Shown here one piece after another: positions 25,156 to 33,713 of a stretch of 64,000 nt of DNA. A program made the position numbers and the translations under genes. The notes under the pieces were generated by a model. That model was not told the origin of the DNA. It saw only the letters and a list, made by a program, of their open reading frames with translations, and did no database searches. The number at the start of each line of letters is the position of its first letter. The first letter of the stretch is position 1. This DNA comes from a virus, in IMG/VR virus record IMGVR_UViG_3300047560_002518, positions 1 to 64,000 of that record. One strand, written 5' to 3'.

Positions 25156-27514
25156 AGTTGTTTCTCATAGTTCTACGAGCTTTGTGTTTATCAATACTAC
25201 TTAATTTGTATCTTTTACCAAACCCGTACAATTCTTTCATCAATAACTCGATAGATTTTCCATCATCCATTTCGTCTGGATTATGTTCATCGGTATTACC
25301 AACACCTGCTAATCTCATTATATCTGAATGTTCGCTGTCAGCATCTTCACTCGGATCTAACTGACTAACTTTTTTCATTACATATCTAACATCATCTTCT
25401 GATACACTGCTGTCGTATTCGTTATCATCAAAATTCTTTTTAATAATAGTTTTAACACGAGTTCCGCCAATTGTGAAATTCTTTTCTTCGTTATTCCAAA
25501 AACCTTCAATTGAATCTAAGATTTGTTGAATACCTGATTTTTCAGTTTCTTTAGAATCATCAATCTCTTCATATCCAACTTCATCCGGAGTCATACCTGA
25601 TTCTCTAATAAGATCACGTATAGTCATACCTTCTGCAATTTTAGTATCAAGTTTTGCACCTGCAGCTTTAGCTTTAATGAATTTAGCTTTCATTTTATTT
25701 TTCTTATGCTGCATGCCTTCATTTACTTGTGTAGGTTGTTCATAAACTATTTTTGGTTCAATGTGTTCAACTTCAACTTGTTCAGATTCAACTTCATCTT
25801 CGCCTAATAATCCAGCAAGTTTACGGTATCTTTTTAATTCTTCTTTTACTGGTTCAGCTGGAGCTTCTGCTGGAGCTTCAGGTGTTTCTGCTGCTGCCGG
25901 ACCTGCTGGAGCTGCACCTGGCGCTGCGCCTGGGGGAGGTAATTCACCCTCTGCACCTGGTTCACCTTCTGGTGGTGTTTCGTCGCCGCCTAACGGTGGC
26001 ATACCGCCGCCTCCGCCTAATGCAGGTAACCCGCCAGCACCTGCTGTTGAATCAGGTGGCATATCACTTGGCTCAGAAGAGTCTAATGGTTCACCACTAT
26101 TTGCATCTGGGGGTAAGTCTTGTCCACCAATTTCTTGAGGTGTTTCAATATATAGATTTGGTAATGCTTCAAGGTCTTTTGCATTATGACCTTTGATATA
26201 ATCAGCAATAATATCACGAACTGCTTTATCTTCTGCGTATGAGTCTTGATAATCAATATTTCGAATTAGTTCAACTATGTGTTTGTCGTCAATTAACCCT
26301 TTTAATGCTAATACTCCAGTTGTTCCACCGTTCATATTATTTTTAAGACGATCATTTAATCTTTCTAATGCTGGTCCTTTATTTGGACCTGTTATTTCAT
26401 TTTTATCTTCTGAAACAATAGATTCAAGCATATCTTCAATTTCAAGTTCAGGGGCACGATATTTAATTGTCTTAGTTTCTGATGTAACAGTAGTATCAGT
26501 TTTAATTCTACCCATTAAATCTTTTGCAGATAATTTACGAACTGGTAAATCACTTTCGTGTACAATGTTGTACAAGAATGGAAATACTGCTTTCATATCT
26601 TCATTAAATGTACGAATTGTTAAACGATCAATCCAATCGTTCATAACTGTTTCTGGTACTTTAAGTTCTTCAGCTGCAATAAATGATTCTGCAAATTGTT
26701 CATAATATGCAGGGCGTTGCAGATTTTGTATTTCTTTTTTAACTTCATCAATACGATCAATTACTTGATTAGTAATTGAACCCATTGCTTCTGATATTTG
26801 TGTTTGTCTACCAACGTATCCTTTAAATTTACGAAGGCTATTTAATTCTTCACTTAACTTAGTAATGTATTTTCCAATCTCGTCATATGGGTTGCCACCA
26901 TGATTGACATGTTCAGCTAATGCACGAGCACCGGATAAATGTTTATAGGGATATTTAAATCTTTCACCGTCTGCATTTTCAATATAAATGCTTGAAATAT
27001 GCATGGTTCTCCCTGCAGCTAAGTCTGGATTGATAGGTTGGCTATGTTTAACAACTAAACGTGCTTCTCCTAAATTTTGGTAACTCAATCGTGAAGTACC
27101 AAACATTTTATTTTCCATAACTGGTTCCTTATGTTTTGACTGAAATTCGTAGTCGCGTTTGTCTAAGTTGCTCTTTCCAATATTTTGCACATCAAAATTT
27201 AACAATCTACTTTTAGCAAACTGTCTAAATGAACGTATAAACTTATACGCTTTTTTGTGAGAGGCTTTGTGATCATCGTCAACGATATCTCCGCTAACTT
27301 GAACTACAACACCATCGTCTTGGTCTAATGTAATAGTAATAGTTCCAATTGGTTCACCGTCCTCGGTGTAGTCAAATTCAAAGAATCTGGCCTTTGGAAT
27401 ATCAACTTTTTTAGTTAAGACATCTGCGTTTTCGTCACCGATATTTATGTCAGTGAATCGTGTTTGTATTTTGCCATAAAGGTCTGAAGCGATTTTATCT
27501 AAATTATTGTCCAT
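25115..27514 (-). CDS. Large structural protein with Pro/Gly-rich linker
   Basis: The product has 799 residues from the ATG at 27514; a GTG at 27529 overlapping the terminase stop (GTGATAA) would add five residues. The order is: an N-terminal mixed domain, a helical middle (residues about 200-450), a low-complexity Pro/Gly/Ala/Glu linker (about 465-565) and a C-terminal helical basic domain. There is no enzyme motif. An R-L..NLGEA stretch near residue 145 resembles a prohead protease site. Its place directly after the terminase suggests a head or core component; the family is not recognised. Confidence 0.6.
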   Translation of the reverse strand: MDNNLDKIASDLYGKIQTRFTDINIGDENADVLTKKVDIPKARFFEFDYTEDGEPIGTITITLDQDDGVVVQVSGDIVDDDHKASHKKAYKFIRSFRQFAKSRLLNFDVQNIGKSNLDKRDYEFQSKHKEPVMENKMFGTSRLSYQNLGEARLVVKHSQPINPDLAAGRTMHISSIYIENADGERFKYPYKHLSGARALAEHVNHGGNPYDEIGKYITKLSEELNSLRKFKGYVGRQTQISEAMGSITNQVIDRIDEVKKEIQNLQRPAYYEQFAESFIAAEELKVPETVMNDWIDRLTIRTFNEDMKAVFPFLYNIVHESDLPVRKLSAKDLMGRIKTDTTVTSETKTIKYRAPELEIEDMLESIVSEDKNEITGPNKGPALERLNDRLKNNMNGGTTGVLALKGLIDDKHIVELIRNIDYQDSYAEDKAVRDIIADYIKGHNAKDLEALPNLYIETPQEIGGQDLPPDANSGEPLDSSEPSDMPPDSTAGAGGLPALGGGGGMPPLGGDETPPEGEPGAEGELPPPGAAPGAAPAGPAAAETPEAPAEAPAEPVKEELKRYRKLAGLLGEDEVESEQVEVEHIEPKIVYEQPTQVNEGMQHKKNKMKAKFIKAKAAGAKLDTKIAEGMTIRDLIRESGMTPDEVGYEEIDDSKETEKSGIQQILDSIEGFWNNEEKNFTIGGTRVKTIIKKNFDDNEYDSSVSEDDVRYVMKKVSQLDPSEDADSEHSDIMRLAGVGNTDEHNPDEMDDGKSIELLMKELYGFGKRYKLSSIDKHKARRTMRNNYERNYKNNTSRFR

Positions 27515-27525
27515 GTTTATATTTA

Positions 27526-29118
27526 TCACATATTAGAGGAAACAAATATTGGTAGAGGTGCTTCCCAGTCCTCTAAACGTTCTTCAATTCGCATTCTTTC
27601 AAATACCATAGGATCCCATTCTGCTAATACATCCGTCATACGTACAATAAGTAGTAATGCTGAAACTAAATCATCATGTTGTCCTGGTTTACCTTTAAAA
27701 CTAATTCCATGTGCGATAAATGTTTTTAATTCACTTATAAGAGGTTTACTATAAATTTGCATTTTATCTTCTTCAATAAAATACTTTAACCTTGCACATG
27801 CCGCTAATTTAGAATTAAATGTAGTATTAAATCCTTTACGAAATTTACGAACATGCCCTTTTTTGCCCGGTTCACTTACGAAATATCCCGGAAATGTATC
27901 TTCTCCTAAATTCTCAACAACTACTAAAGCACTTTCGCCTACAGTATTATTTTCAATTGACCAATATATTGAATTATATTGTTCATATCCTAATTCATCT
28001 TGTATATATTTTAATACATCTCTTAACAATTTAACTTGACCTTGAATGGTAGTAATGTTATGATGCCATTCGCCAATTTGTTTTTGCGATGGTAATTCAA
28101 ATATTGTAATAGCAGAATAGTCGCCGCCTGTACCTAAACTTGGATCTAATGCAACCAAATATAAATTACCAGGTTTAGGATGATTATACCATCTAACTTG
28201 GCCTAATTTTGTTAATGGTTCTTTACCTACTATCTCTGCTAGTTTCATACTGCTAATAAGCGTTTCGTCATAGATTAAGAATTCACAACCGTATTCACGT
28301 CTAAACATCTCTTCGCCAATACGACCTAACTCAGCTTTCTTCCATTCTTCATCGCGATCCGGGTGATCCCACCAATTAGAACGAAAACCAGAAAAGCCAT
28401 TAATCCCAATCTTATCTGCTTTTTCATTACCAAATTCATCAAAAAATTGTTGGCTTTCTTTCCAGATAGTTGCAAATTGGTCTTCGTCACTGTTTGGTGT
28501 TGAAGTAATAATACAACGTCCACCAGTTGCTAATGTAGGGGAAATTGAAGTCCAAAACTCTTCAGCAATGTTAGGTTGTAAGAATGCAAATTCGTCACAG
28601 TATAATAACGAAATAGCCATACCCCGTCCAGTTGTACCTGTAGTAGTTTGACTTACAATACGTGACCCATTATCAAATTCCATTGAACCCTTGTTATAAC
28701 TGATTACACCTGCACGTAAAAAATCTGGACATAGTTCGTATCCATATCTAATACGTTGCATAATCTCCTGGGCACCTGTATATTTGTGTGCTGCAATTAG
28801 CACAGTTTGATCTGGGTGAAACATTGCATACCATAGTAAATATGACGATGCACAAGTTGTTTTACCAGATTGTCTTGGTAACATATTGATATTAAATCGA
28901 TATGAATTATAACAATTTAGTAAATCAACTTGGTAATCAAAAGGTTCAAATAATAATTTACCCTTTACTGCGTGTTGTATGTGAAAGAACTTTTTTGAAA
29001 AATGTAAATAACCAATGTCAGGGTCAGAACATAGTTGTAAATCAAGAATCTGTTCTTCACTAAATTTTTCAGTCTTGTGTGCTTTTTTAGTTAGAACACC
29101 TTCTAAACTTTTAGCCAT
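27526..29118 (-). CDS. 17: Terminase large subunit (gp17)
   Basis: The product has 530 residues (T4 gp17 has 610). It powers DNA packaging and cuts the concatemer. ATPase motifs: Walker A PRQSGKTT at 81-88 and Walker B LLYCDE with Glu176. The nuclease domain shows YLVALDPSLGTGGDYS and a late DDLVSALLL, the expected acidic residues of an RNase H-like fold. AAAGGAGA precedes the ATG, and an intrinsic terminator separates it from the upstream gene. Confidence 0.95.
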   Translation of the reverse strand: MAKSLEGVLTKKAHKTEKFSEEQILDLQLCSDPDIGYLHFSKKFFHIQHAVKGKLLFEPFDYQVDLLNCYNSYRFNINMLPRQSGKTTCASSYLLWYAMFHPDQTVLIAAHKYTGAQEIMQRIRYGYELCPDFLRAGVISYNKGSMEFDNGSRIVSQTTTGTTGRGMAISLLYCDEFAFLQPNIAEEFWTSISPTLATGGRCIITSTPNSDEDQFATIWKESQQFFDEFGNEKADKIGINGFSGFRSNWWDHPDRDEEWKKAELGRIGEEMFRREYGCEFLIYDETLISSMKLAEIVGKEPLTKLGQVRWYNHPKPGNLYLVALDPSLGTGGDYSAITIFELPSQKQIGEWHHNITTIQGQVKLLRDVLKYIQDELGYEQYNSIYWSIENNTVGESALVVVENLGEDTFPGYFVSEPGKKGHVRKFRKGFNTTFNSKLAACARLKYFIEEDKMQIYSKPLISELKTFIAHGISFKGKPGQHDDLVSALLLIVRMTDVLAEWDPMVFERMRIEERLEDWEAPLPIFVSSNM

Positions 29119-29142
29119 AAATTCTCCTTTATTGTTTATTTA

Positions 29143-29171
29143 CAAAAAAAAGCGGACATATTGTCCGCTTT
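29143..29171 (-). terminator. Intrinsic terminator before terminase gene
   Basis: A 10-bp stem, AAAGCGGACA at 29149-29158 pairing with TGTCCGCTTT at 29162-29171, is followed on the minus strand by a run of T. It lies just downstream of the stop at 29176 that closes the frameshifted frame, which supports that frame as the true gene end. Confidence 0.85.
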
Positions 29172-29175
29172 ATGA

Positions 29176-29488
29176 TTATACTGTAGGATCTTTAAATGTA
29201 TCTCTAATTTCGTAATTTTTATTAGCCTGATCTGCATAATAGTTTGCTTTATGCCGAGCTTTATGATGTGCAGCTTTGTGTTCTGCAGTTCCTTTTACAC
29301 CGCCAGCAAACACCATAAATGGAACATCAGTTCCTGGATTAAATAACCCAACATTTACAGTCTTACCTAAGTCACGTATTGCAGGATGGACTTTATTTGC
29401 ATCATCATAAGAAAAACCGCCACGTCCGCCGTAGACATGATCATGTTCTTCAGGACCGTGTATACGATTCTCTTTTATCTTTTTTTTT
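29176..29488 (-). CDS. Frameshift-dependent C-terminal extension (-1 frame)
   Basis: After the nine-A run at 29488-29480 the -1 frame stays open for 100 codons to a TAA at 29178-29176. It has protein-like content: GPEEHDHVYGGRGGFSYDD, IRDLGKTVNVGLFNPG, PFMVFAGGV, then a His/Ala/Lys-rich helix and NYEIRDTFKDPTV. The frame has a TAA at 29502 just upstream and no ATG, GTG or TTG until about two thirds through, so independent initiation is unlikely. A -1 slip on A-AAA-AAA during translation, or slippage by the polymerase, would fuse it to the upstream 164-codon frame to give about 264 residues. Confidence 0.7.
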
Positions 29489-29969
29489 GAGGACGAGCTT
29501 TAATATCTTCGTATAAAGAAGAAAGCTGATTTACTAACGATTCATGTTGTAATTTAAATGGATTTTCTCCACCGTTAGCTTTTACTGCGCCACGGCCTTT
29601 ACTTGCTAAATCGTCGCCTGTAAAAATAACAGAATCTAAACCATGAACTTTTGGTCCTTTATCGTTATGTTTTGCGTTTTTAAAATCGTCGCCAATGACA
29701 ATTTCATGTTCTTCGTCATCTGATGCCATTTCAGAATCGCTACCACTGATACCTTTTAAAATATCCATTAAATCGCGTATTCCGTCAACACCTTTACTAC
29801 TGATTGAAATATTCATTTGTGTATCGCTAGATGAATTGTCACCTTGTATAACCATAGGTTCCATATCACCACCGCATTCTTCAACATCCATTTCAGCAGC
29901 TGATTCGATATCTAAATCACCGCCATCTTGAATCTCTTTTAATTTTCTTGCAAGTTCTGTAAAATTCAT
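29475..29969 (-). CDS. Acidic virion-type protein, 0-frame product ending at slip site
   Basis: The product has 164 residues, strongly acidic in the first two thirds (DLDIESAAEMDVEECGGDMEP, SGSDSEMASDDEEHEI) and ending KARPQKKR at a TAA directly after the A9 run. TTAGGA is its ribosome site, and its start overlaps the upstream stop. It lies between the small and large terminase genes. It would be either a short product or the N-terminal part of a frameshifted longer protein. I do not know the family; the gene neighbourhood suggests a head or packaging role. Confidence 0.7.
   Translation of the reverse strand: MNFTELARKLKEIQDGGDLDIESAAEMDVEECGGDMEPMVIQGDNSSSDTQMNISISSKGVDGIRDLMDILKGISGSDSEMASDDEEHEIVIGDDFKNAKHNDKGPKVHGLDSVIFTGDDLASKGRGAVKANGGENPFKLQHESLVNQLSSLYEDIKARPQKKR
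29479..29488 (-). promoter_or_regulatory. A9-G slippery site (putative -1 frameshift)
   Basis: On the minus strand the site reads C-AAAAAAAAA-G-ATAA. In the zero frame the codons are CAA AAA AAA AGA TAA. A -1 slip on A-AAA-AAA gives AAG ATA AAA and continues in a 100-codon frame. Poly-A runs of this kind support both ribosomal and transcriptional slippage in known systems such as dnaX. Confidence 0.65.
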
Positions 29970-30586
29970 TATAATTTTCCTAAGTTAGCAGTTGGCAATT
30001 TAACTTGGCGAGATCCAATTGGACTTGTTGTTCCAACATTTGTACATACTGATGCCGGTTTTTCCGATGGTGATTTTTTAGCTAATAATGAATCATTAAC
30101 ACCTGTATATTGATCGCCTTGAGTTTTAACTTTACCTAACTCTTTTAGCAATGACATAGTGTGAGCATCGCCTACTATTTTTTGGTTGTTTTCGTTTTCA
30201 TAATCTTTTGTAAGTAATGATTCACCAGATGCAGTATTAAATTTGTTATTAAGATCAATTTCTTGTTCTTCTAACATACTACGAACTTTGATGCAGCATT
30301 CTGACAAGCCCATAGTTTCGGCTGCCATTTGATGTATTTGAAAACTAGTTGCCGGATATCCTAAGACTACATCATAAACTGTAGCTGCAACATTTTTATG
30401 TGAAGGAAAATCAACTTGAGTTTCCTGTATTGGTGTACGTGTGCCTGAAGAAAATGATTCAACAGAGAACCTCGCTAATGCACCTTTAAGTTTATCGAGT
30501 TGGCAAGTAGTAAGTTCATCTATTACTTTAATTTTAAACTCGTACACTTGTTTTGATTCTAATAAGTATTGTTTAAATGATTTCAT
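29969..30586 (-). CDS. Probable head-associated protein with capsid-targeting-like leader
   Basis: The product has 205 residues. The N-terminus MKSFKQYLLE|S resembles T4 internal protein leaders (MKTYQEFIAE|A). The following part has YEFKIKVIDELTTCQLDKLKGALARF and a VYDVVLGYPATSFQIHQMAAETMGL segment, with a likely alpha/beta fold. Its C-terminal third is low complexity and Ser/Thr-rich. It sits between the small terminase gene and the frameshifted gene. Ribosome site AAGGAT, with an AATAAATA octamer about 18 bases before the start. Confidence 0.6.
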   Translation of the reverse strand: MKSFKQYLLESKQVYEFKIKVIDELTTCQLDKLKGALARFSVESFSSGTRTPIQETQVDFPSHKNVAATVYDVVLGYPATSFQIHQMAAETMGLSECCIKVRSMLEEQEIDLNNKFNTASGESLLTKDYENENNQKIVGDAHTMSLLKELGKVKTQGDQYTGVNDSLLAKKSPSEKPASVCTNVGTTSPIGSRQVKLPTANLGKL

Positions 30587-30604
30587 ATTATATCCTTGAT
30601 AATA

Positions 30605-30612
30605 TATTTATT
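30605..30612 (-). promoter_or_regulatory. Late-promoter-like octamer AATAAATA
   Basis: Minus-strand octamer one base from the T4 late consensus, overlapping the end of gene 16 and 18 bases before the ATG at 30586. Spacing leaves room for the AAGGAT ribosome site. Confidence 0.35.
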
Positions 30613-31087
30613 TCATATTCTTTAATTTTTCAATCAGACTATTTCGATCAGAAACAATAAATCCTTCACCAGAAATATTGATCCCAGGGTCTTCTGGATG
30701 GGCATCGTAATCTAGTTTTTGTTTCTTAAGTTGCAAATCGATCATTTTAAGTTTTTTATCTATTTTTGCAGCTTTTGCATCGATTGCATTTTTTAACATG
30801 CTTGATGCAACTTCAAAAATTCTGCCACTATATCTTGCTTCTACGTTCATACCTAAGTCCATTAGATCGTCGTAAGCATCAGTTGCGCGTTGTGCTAGTG
30901 CGTCAAATTCTGTATCGCTTACGTCACCTAAGCCTTTTACTTGCGGCAATGCTGCTGATATTTTATCAAATTCGGCCATATCACGAAATAACGGTACTGG
31001 ATCAGTAGGTACAGTAGCAGGTTCTGCTTCTGATATTATTTTTTTATTTTCTGGTAAATTTAGAAGTTCTTCTAATTTGCGAGTCAT
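30608..31087 (-). CDS. 16: Terminase small subunit (gp16-like)
   Basis: The product has 159 residues (T4 gp16 has 164). It recognises phage DNA and stimulates the large subunit in packaging. It starts MTRKLEELLNLPE, followed by an acidic, Pro-containing linker and a long central helical pair (TDAYDDLMDLGMNVEARYSGRIF, then SMLKNAIDAKAAKIDKKLKMIDLQLKKQKL), as in gp16. The C-terminal part resembles marine gp16 with SDRNSLIEKLKNMK. The large subunit is three genes downstream. Confidence 0.8.
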   Translation of the reverse strand: MTRKLEELLNLPENKKIISEAEPATVPTDPVPLFRDMAEFDKISAALPQVKGLGDVSDTEFDALAQRATDAYDDLMDLGMNVEARYSGRIFEVASSMLKNAIDAKAAKIDKKLKMIDLQLKKQKLDYDAHPEDPGINISGEGFIVSDRNSLIEKLKNMK

Positions 31088-31123
31088 GATGTATCCTTTT
31101 ATAGTATAAGTGTACTATTTAAG

Positions 31124-31564
31124 TTATTTGGAACCATTATGAAAAATATCATTTTCATTAATGACTCTAAATACAAGACCATTTTGTTTACAATATGCAG
31201 AAGCAGCAGCCCATTTGGCTTGATTTTTAATAAATTGTGCTTGATTGTATTTGTTTTTTCCTACACGTTCTAATATTTGCTGACTTGCAGGTTTTATTTC
31301 AATCAATTCATTATGTATGTGATTATTTTTATCTACGTATTGAATAAAAAAATCAGGTAGATAAATGGTGTTACGATTAGTCAATGGATCTCTATATGGA
31401 ATAGTTACTGCTTCACTTGCCCATTTTTGTACTGCAGGGTTAGTATCGCACATGTGCATAAATGTCATTTCCCATGAACTTCTGTAATATGGTATTTTGG
31501 TTCCTATGTATTTGTCAGGGTGTTTAAATTTAAAAGACCCCTTGGCAAATTTTCTACTACTCAT
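31124..31564 (-). CDS. 4: Head completion protein gp4
   Basis: The product has 146 residues (T4 gp4 has 150). Head completion needs gp4 before the tail joins; it has a nuclease-like fold. The alignment with T4 gp4 is visible by eye: PDKYIGTKIPYYRSSWEMTF versus PKKYLGNPSGIIYRSLWELKF, then KWASEAVTIPY, YLPDFFIQY, ELIEIKP, and NQAKWAAASAYCKQ. The start overlaps the upstream stop (ATGA). Confidence 0.9.
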   Translation of the reverse strand: MSSRKFAKGSFKFKHPDKYIGTKIPYYRSSWEMTFMHMCDTNPAVQKWASEAVTIPYRDPLTNRNTIYLPDFFIQYVDKNNHIHNELIEIKPASQQILERVGKNKYNQAQFIKNQAKWAAASAYCKQNGLVFRVINENDIFHNGSK

Positions 31565-31932
31565 ATTACTACATTCCTTAATTCGTATGCGTTATTTTCT
31601 ACAGAAGTTCTATATCCAAGTAAACTTGTTTTTTCTCTATATGCATTTAATATTTGAGTTACTACACGAGATAGTTGAATAGCTGGTACTAATGTTAATG
31701 TATCTAATAATTCAAATACATTTACATTTTCATTTCTAGCTTGATTTAATAACATAATTGTAAGTGATCTTGCACTTTCTAAATCAAAATCTCTACGCTG
31801 AAAGAACCCAACCACTGCGTCAATTTCGTTACTTGGAAATGTAACATCTTCAATATAAAATTTATCAAAGAATTGTTTTATTTCTTGATAACTTGTTTCT
31901 GGAGTAAGTGGTAAATTTGCAGTAATTGTCAT
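31561..31932 (-). CDS. Conserved small structural-type protein
   Basis: The product has 123 residues, mainly helical, with SYQEIKQFFDKFYIEDVTFPSNEID, FFQRRDFDLESARSLTIMLLNQA and VVTQILNAYREKTSLLGYRT. The last segment is reminiscent of small baseplate/neck helpers in T4-like marine phages. I cannot name it. It lies between the gp4 gene and a tail-tube-like protein and overlaps gp4's start by 4 bases, so the genes are probably expressed together. Confidence 0.65.
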   Translation of the reverse strand: MTITANLPLTPETSYQEIKQFFDKFYIEDVTFPSNEIDAVVGFFQRRDFDLESARSLTIMLLNQARNENVNVFELLDTLTLVPAIQLSRVVTQILNAYREKTSLLGYRTSVENNAYELRNVVI

Positions 31933-31938
31933 AATAAT

Positions 31939-32976
31939 TTATATTTTGTTTGTATAACTGGGAGATGTCCCTGTTGTAGCTGTAGTAGTTGGTGTATTAC
32001 CGGTTGTAACTTGTGTAGCTGTTATTGTATTTGTAGAACTACTTGCTTGCGGAACTGATATTCCATTTAATCCTGATGTTGTGTTAGTTTGCCCATATAC
32101 TAATGTCGATGCAGTTGTTCCTGCTGTCTTAGTAACGGCTGTTGTACTAACGGTAGTAGTTGCTGCGGGATCTCGTTTCCCGCCAAACGCAGTATTAGCA
32201 AATGATGGATACGGTGCAGTATCTTGAGGCCAACTACTTGTTAATGGTGACGGTGTGAAGTCATAATGTAATGATCCAAACCCTTCCATATCTCCTGAAC
32301 TAACAAAACCAACATCATAATAAACTGATTCATATGCTATTTTAAAATCAAAATGATGAGAATTACCGTCAGCGTATGCAAGTTTATTTCCATTCCATTG
32401 TGTTATAACAGGATTCATTAATTTGTAACTAACATATTCATGTCTTGACATTTGATATATCGTAATATAATTAAAAAATGCAGGTATGTGGCCAACATAA
32501 CCATATGGTGATTTAATTGCTGACGATGCTAAAGTTGCATTTTTCTTATACGCACCTTTTACATTTGATGCCACAGGATCAGCATAATAATATTTGTAAT
32601 ATGTTTGCCATAATTTATTTATTAACCCCATATTATCATCATGAAATGACATGTTTATTTCATTATATTTGTGCTGATATTGTGCTATTCGTTTTCTATT
32701 ATATTGATTTAGCACATCGTGGCTTACTGTATACGAAGGTAAATCAGTAGACTTAACAAGAAGGTTTATTTCATCTTTCAATGTTAAAATCATTTGCGTA
32801 TCGATGTTTTTAATATTCAGCGCAGGCCAATTGATATTAAATGCAACATGATACAAGAATTTTGTTTTTGGTAATAATCTGAAACTATCGTCAACAAAAG
32901 TTCTCGCAGCGTGTTGTTGGCAGCGAAAATGTTCTACAGGATCAGCTTTTAAATATTGATTAGGACTAAATGACAT
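31939..32976 (-). CDS. Tail-tube/baseplate-tube family structural protein
   Basis: The product has 345 residues. Residues about 40-230 show the pattern of the gp19/gp54 tube family: KFLYHVAFNINWPALN, LLVKSTDLPSYTVSHDVLNQYNRKR, NMSFHDDNMGLINKLWQTYYKYYY, and a later TQWNGNKLAYADGNSHHFDFKIAYESVYYDVG. After this comes a low-complexity Thr/Ser-rich tail. This is known from marine T4-like phages as a structural protein, and a baseplate tube initiator (gp54 or gp48) is possible. It precedes the tail tube gene in the transcript order. Confidence 0.7.
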   Translation of the reverse strand: MSFSPNQYLKADPVEHFRCQQHAARTFVDDSFRLLPKTKFLYHVAFNINWPALNIKNIDTQMILTLKDEINLLVKSTDLPSYTVSHDVLNQYNRKRIAQYQHKYNEINMSFHDDNMGLINKLWQTYYKYYYADPVASNVKGAYKKNATLASSAIKSPYGYVGHIPAFFNYITIYQMSRHEYVSYKLMNPVITQWNGNKLAYADGNSHHFDFKIAYESVYYDVGFVSSGDMEGFGSLHYDFTPSPLTSSWPQDTAPYPSFANTAFGGKRDPAATTTVSTTAVTKTAGTTASTLVYGQTNTTSGLNGISVPQASSSTNTITATQVTTGNTPTTTATTGTSPSYTNKI

Positions 32977-33020
32977 ATATATATTTATCCATTTAATAAG
33001 GTGTGTGGTTAAATGATCAT

Positions 33021-33047
33021 AAAAAAAGCCCGGAATACGGGCTTTTT
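33021..33047. terminator. Intrinsic terminator after tail tube gene
   Basis: AAAAAGCCCG pairs with CGGGCTTTTT around GAATA, with T-runs on both strands, so it can act in either direction. On the minus strand it lies 14 bases downstream of the tail tube stop. Confidence 0.9.
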
Positions 33048-33060
33048 ATAAGTTGAGTTA

Positions 33061-33699
33061 TTAGCCCAACGGACCGCCACCCATAATTTGTGGGGACGAA
33101 GTAACTGCTGGACGTTGTGTATCTTGAGCACCAATTGCACCACCTGCTGTTTGAATACAGTTGTCAGGTTGGATTGACATTTGGATTTCCATTGGACTTG
33201 CGTCTGAATACACTAATTCGCCAAATGATGATGAAACAATGTAACAACCATAGCATTCCCAAGTTTCTAAAATGTTAGCTTCAGAATAGTTGTTATTGTT
33301 AGCACCGTCTAGAACGTAAATAGTCATTCTAAATTTGTAATCACCTGCAGCAGCAGCAGAACTTTGTTCAAAGAAATCAAATTGTTTCTGATTTTGTTGA
33401 CCAACAATTCTATTAACTGTACCGCCGGCATCGTCACGAATAGTAACAGAAATTGGATCCCATGTTGGTTTCCCAGCATAGTTAATTTTACTGTTGTAAA
33501 CGTCAATTACTTTAGCTTCAAACTTCACATTAGGACGTGAAGCTTTAGAAACCTGTTTAGTTAATTCTGTTGTATCAGTTTCAGCACCTAAACCATCGAA
33601 GATAATTTTAAAACGGTACTTTAACTTAGGCATTAACAGGCCTGTATTATCACTTCCGTTAATAGGAACTGAAAAGTTTGATAATGATGATATTGACAT
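33061..33699 (-). CDS. 19: Tail tube protein gp19
   Basis: The product has 212 residues (T4 gp19 has 163). It forms the inner tail tube. It contains the family pattern: LMPKLKYRFKIIF, then LTKQVSKASRPNVKF, VIDVYNSKINYAGKPTWDPISVTIRDD, FFEQSS, and ILETWECYGCYIVSSSFGELVYSDASPMEIQMSIQPDNC. The C-terminal extension (Ala/Gly/Pro-rich) is longer than in T4. CGGAGA precedes the ATG. It is transcribed after the sheath gene, matching T4 order 18-19, and is followed by a terminator. Confidence 0.92.
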   Translation of the reverse strand: MSISSLSNFSVPINGSDNTGLLMPKLKYRFKIIFDGLGAETDTTELTKQVSKASRPNVKFEAKVIDVYNSKINYAGKPTWDPISVTIRDDAGGTVNRIVGQQNQKQFDFFEQSSAAAAGDYKFRMTIYVLDGANNNNYSEANILETWECYGCYIVSSSFGELVYSDASPMEIQMSIQPDNCIQTAGGAIGAQDTQRPAVTSSPQIMGGGPLG

Positions 33700-33713
33700 A
33701 TATTATTCTCCGA

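Noticed and set aside
29475-29488. The A9 run as a plain sequencing error
   Set aside because: This cannot be excluded, but the run alone cannot be called an error; both frames are protein-like and A9 before a shifted frame is a known slip signal, so I report it as a putative frameshift.
32982-32989. GATAAATA octamer as late promoter for the tube-family gene
   Set aside because: It ends only 5 bases from the ATG at 32976, leaving no room for a leader or ribosome site.
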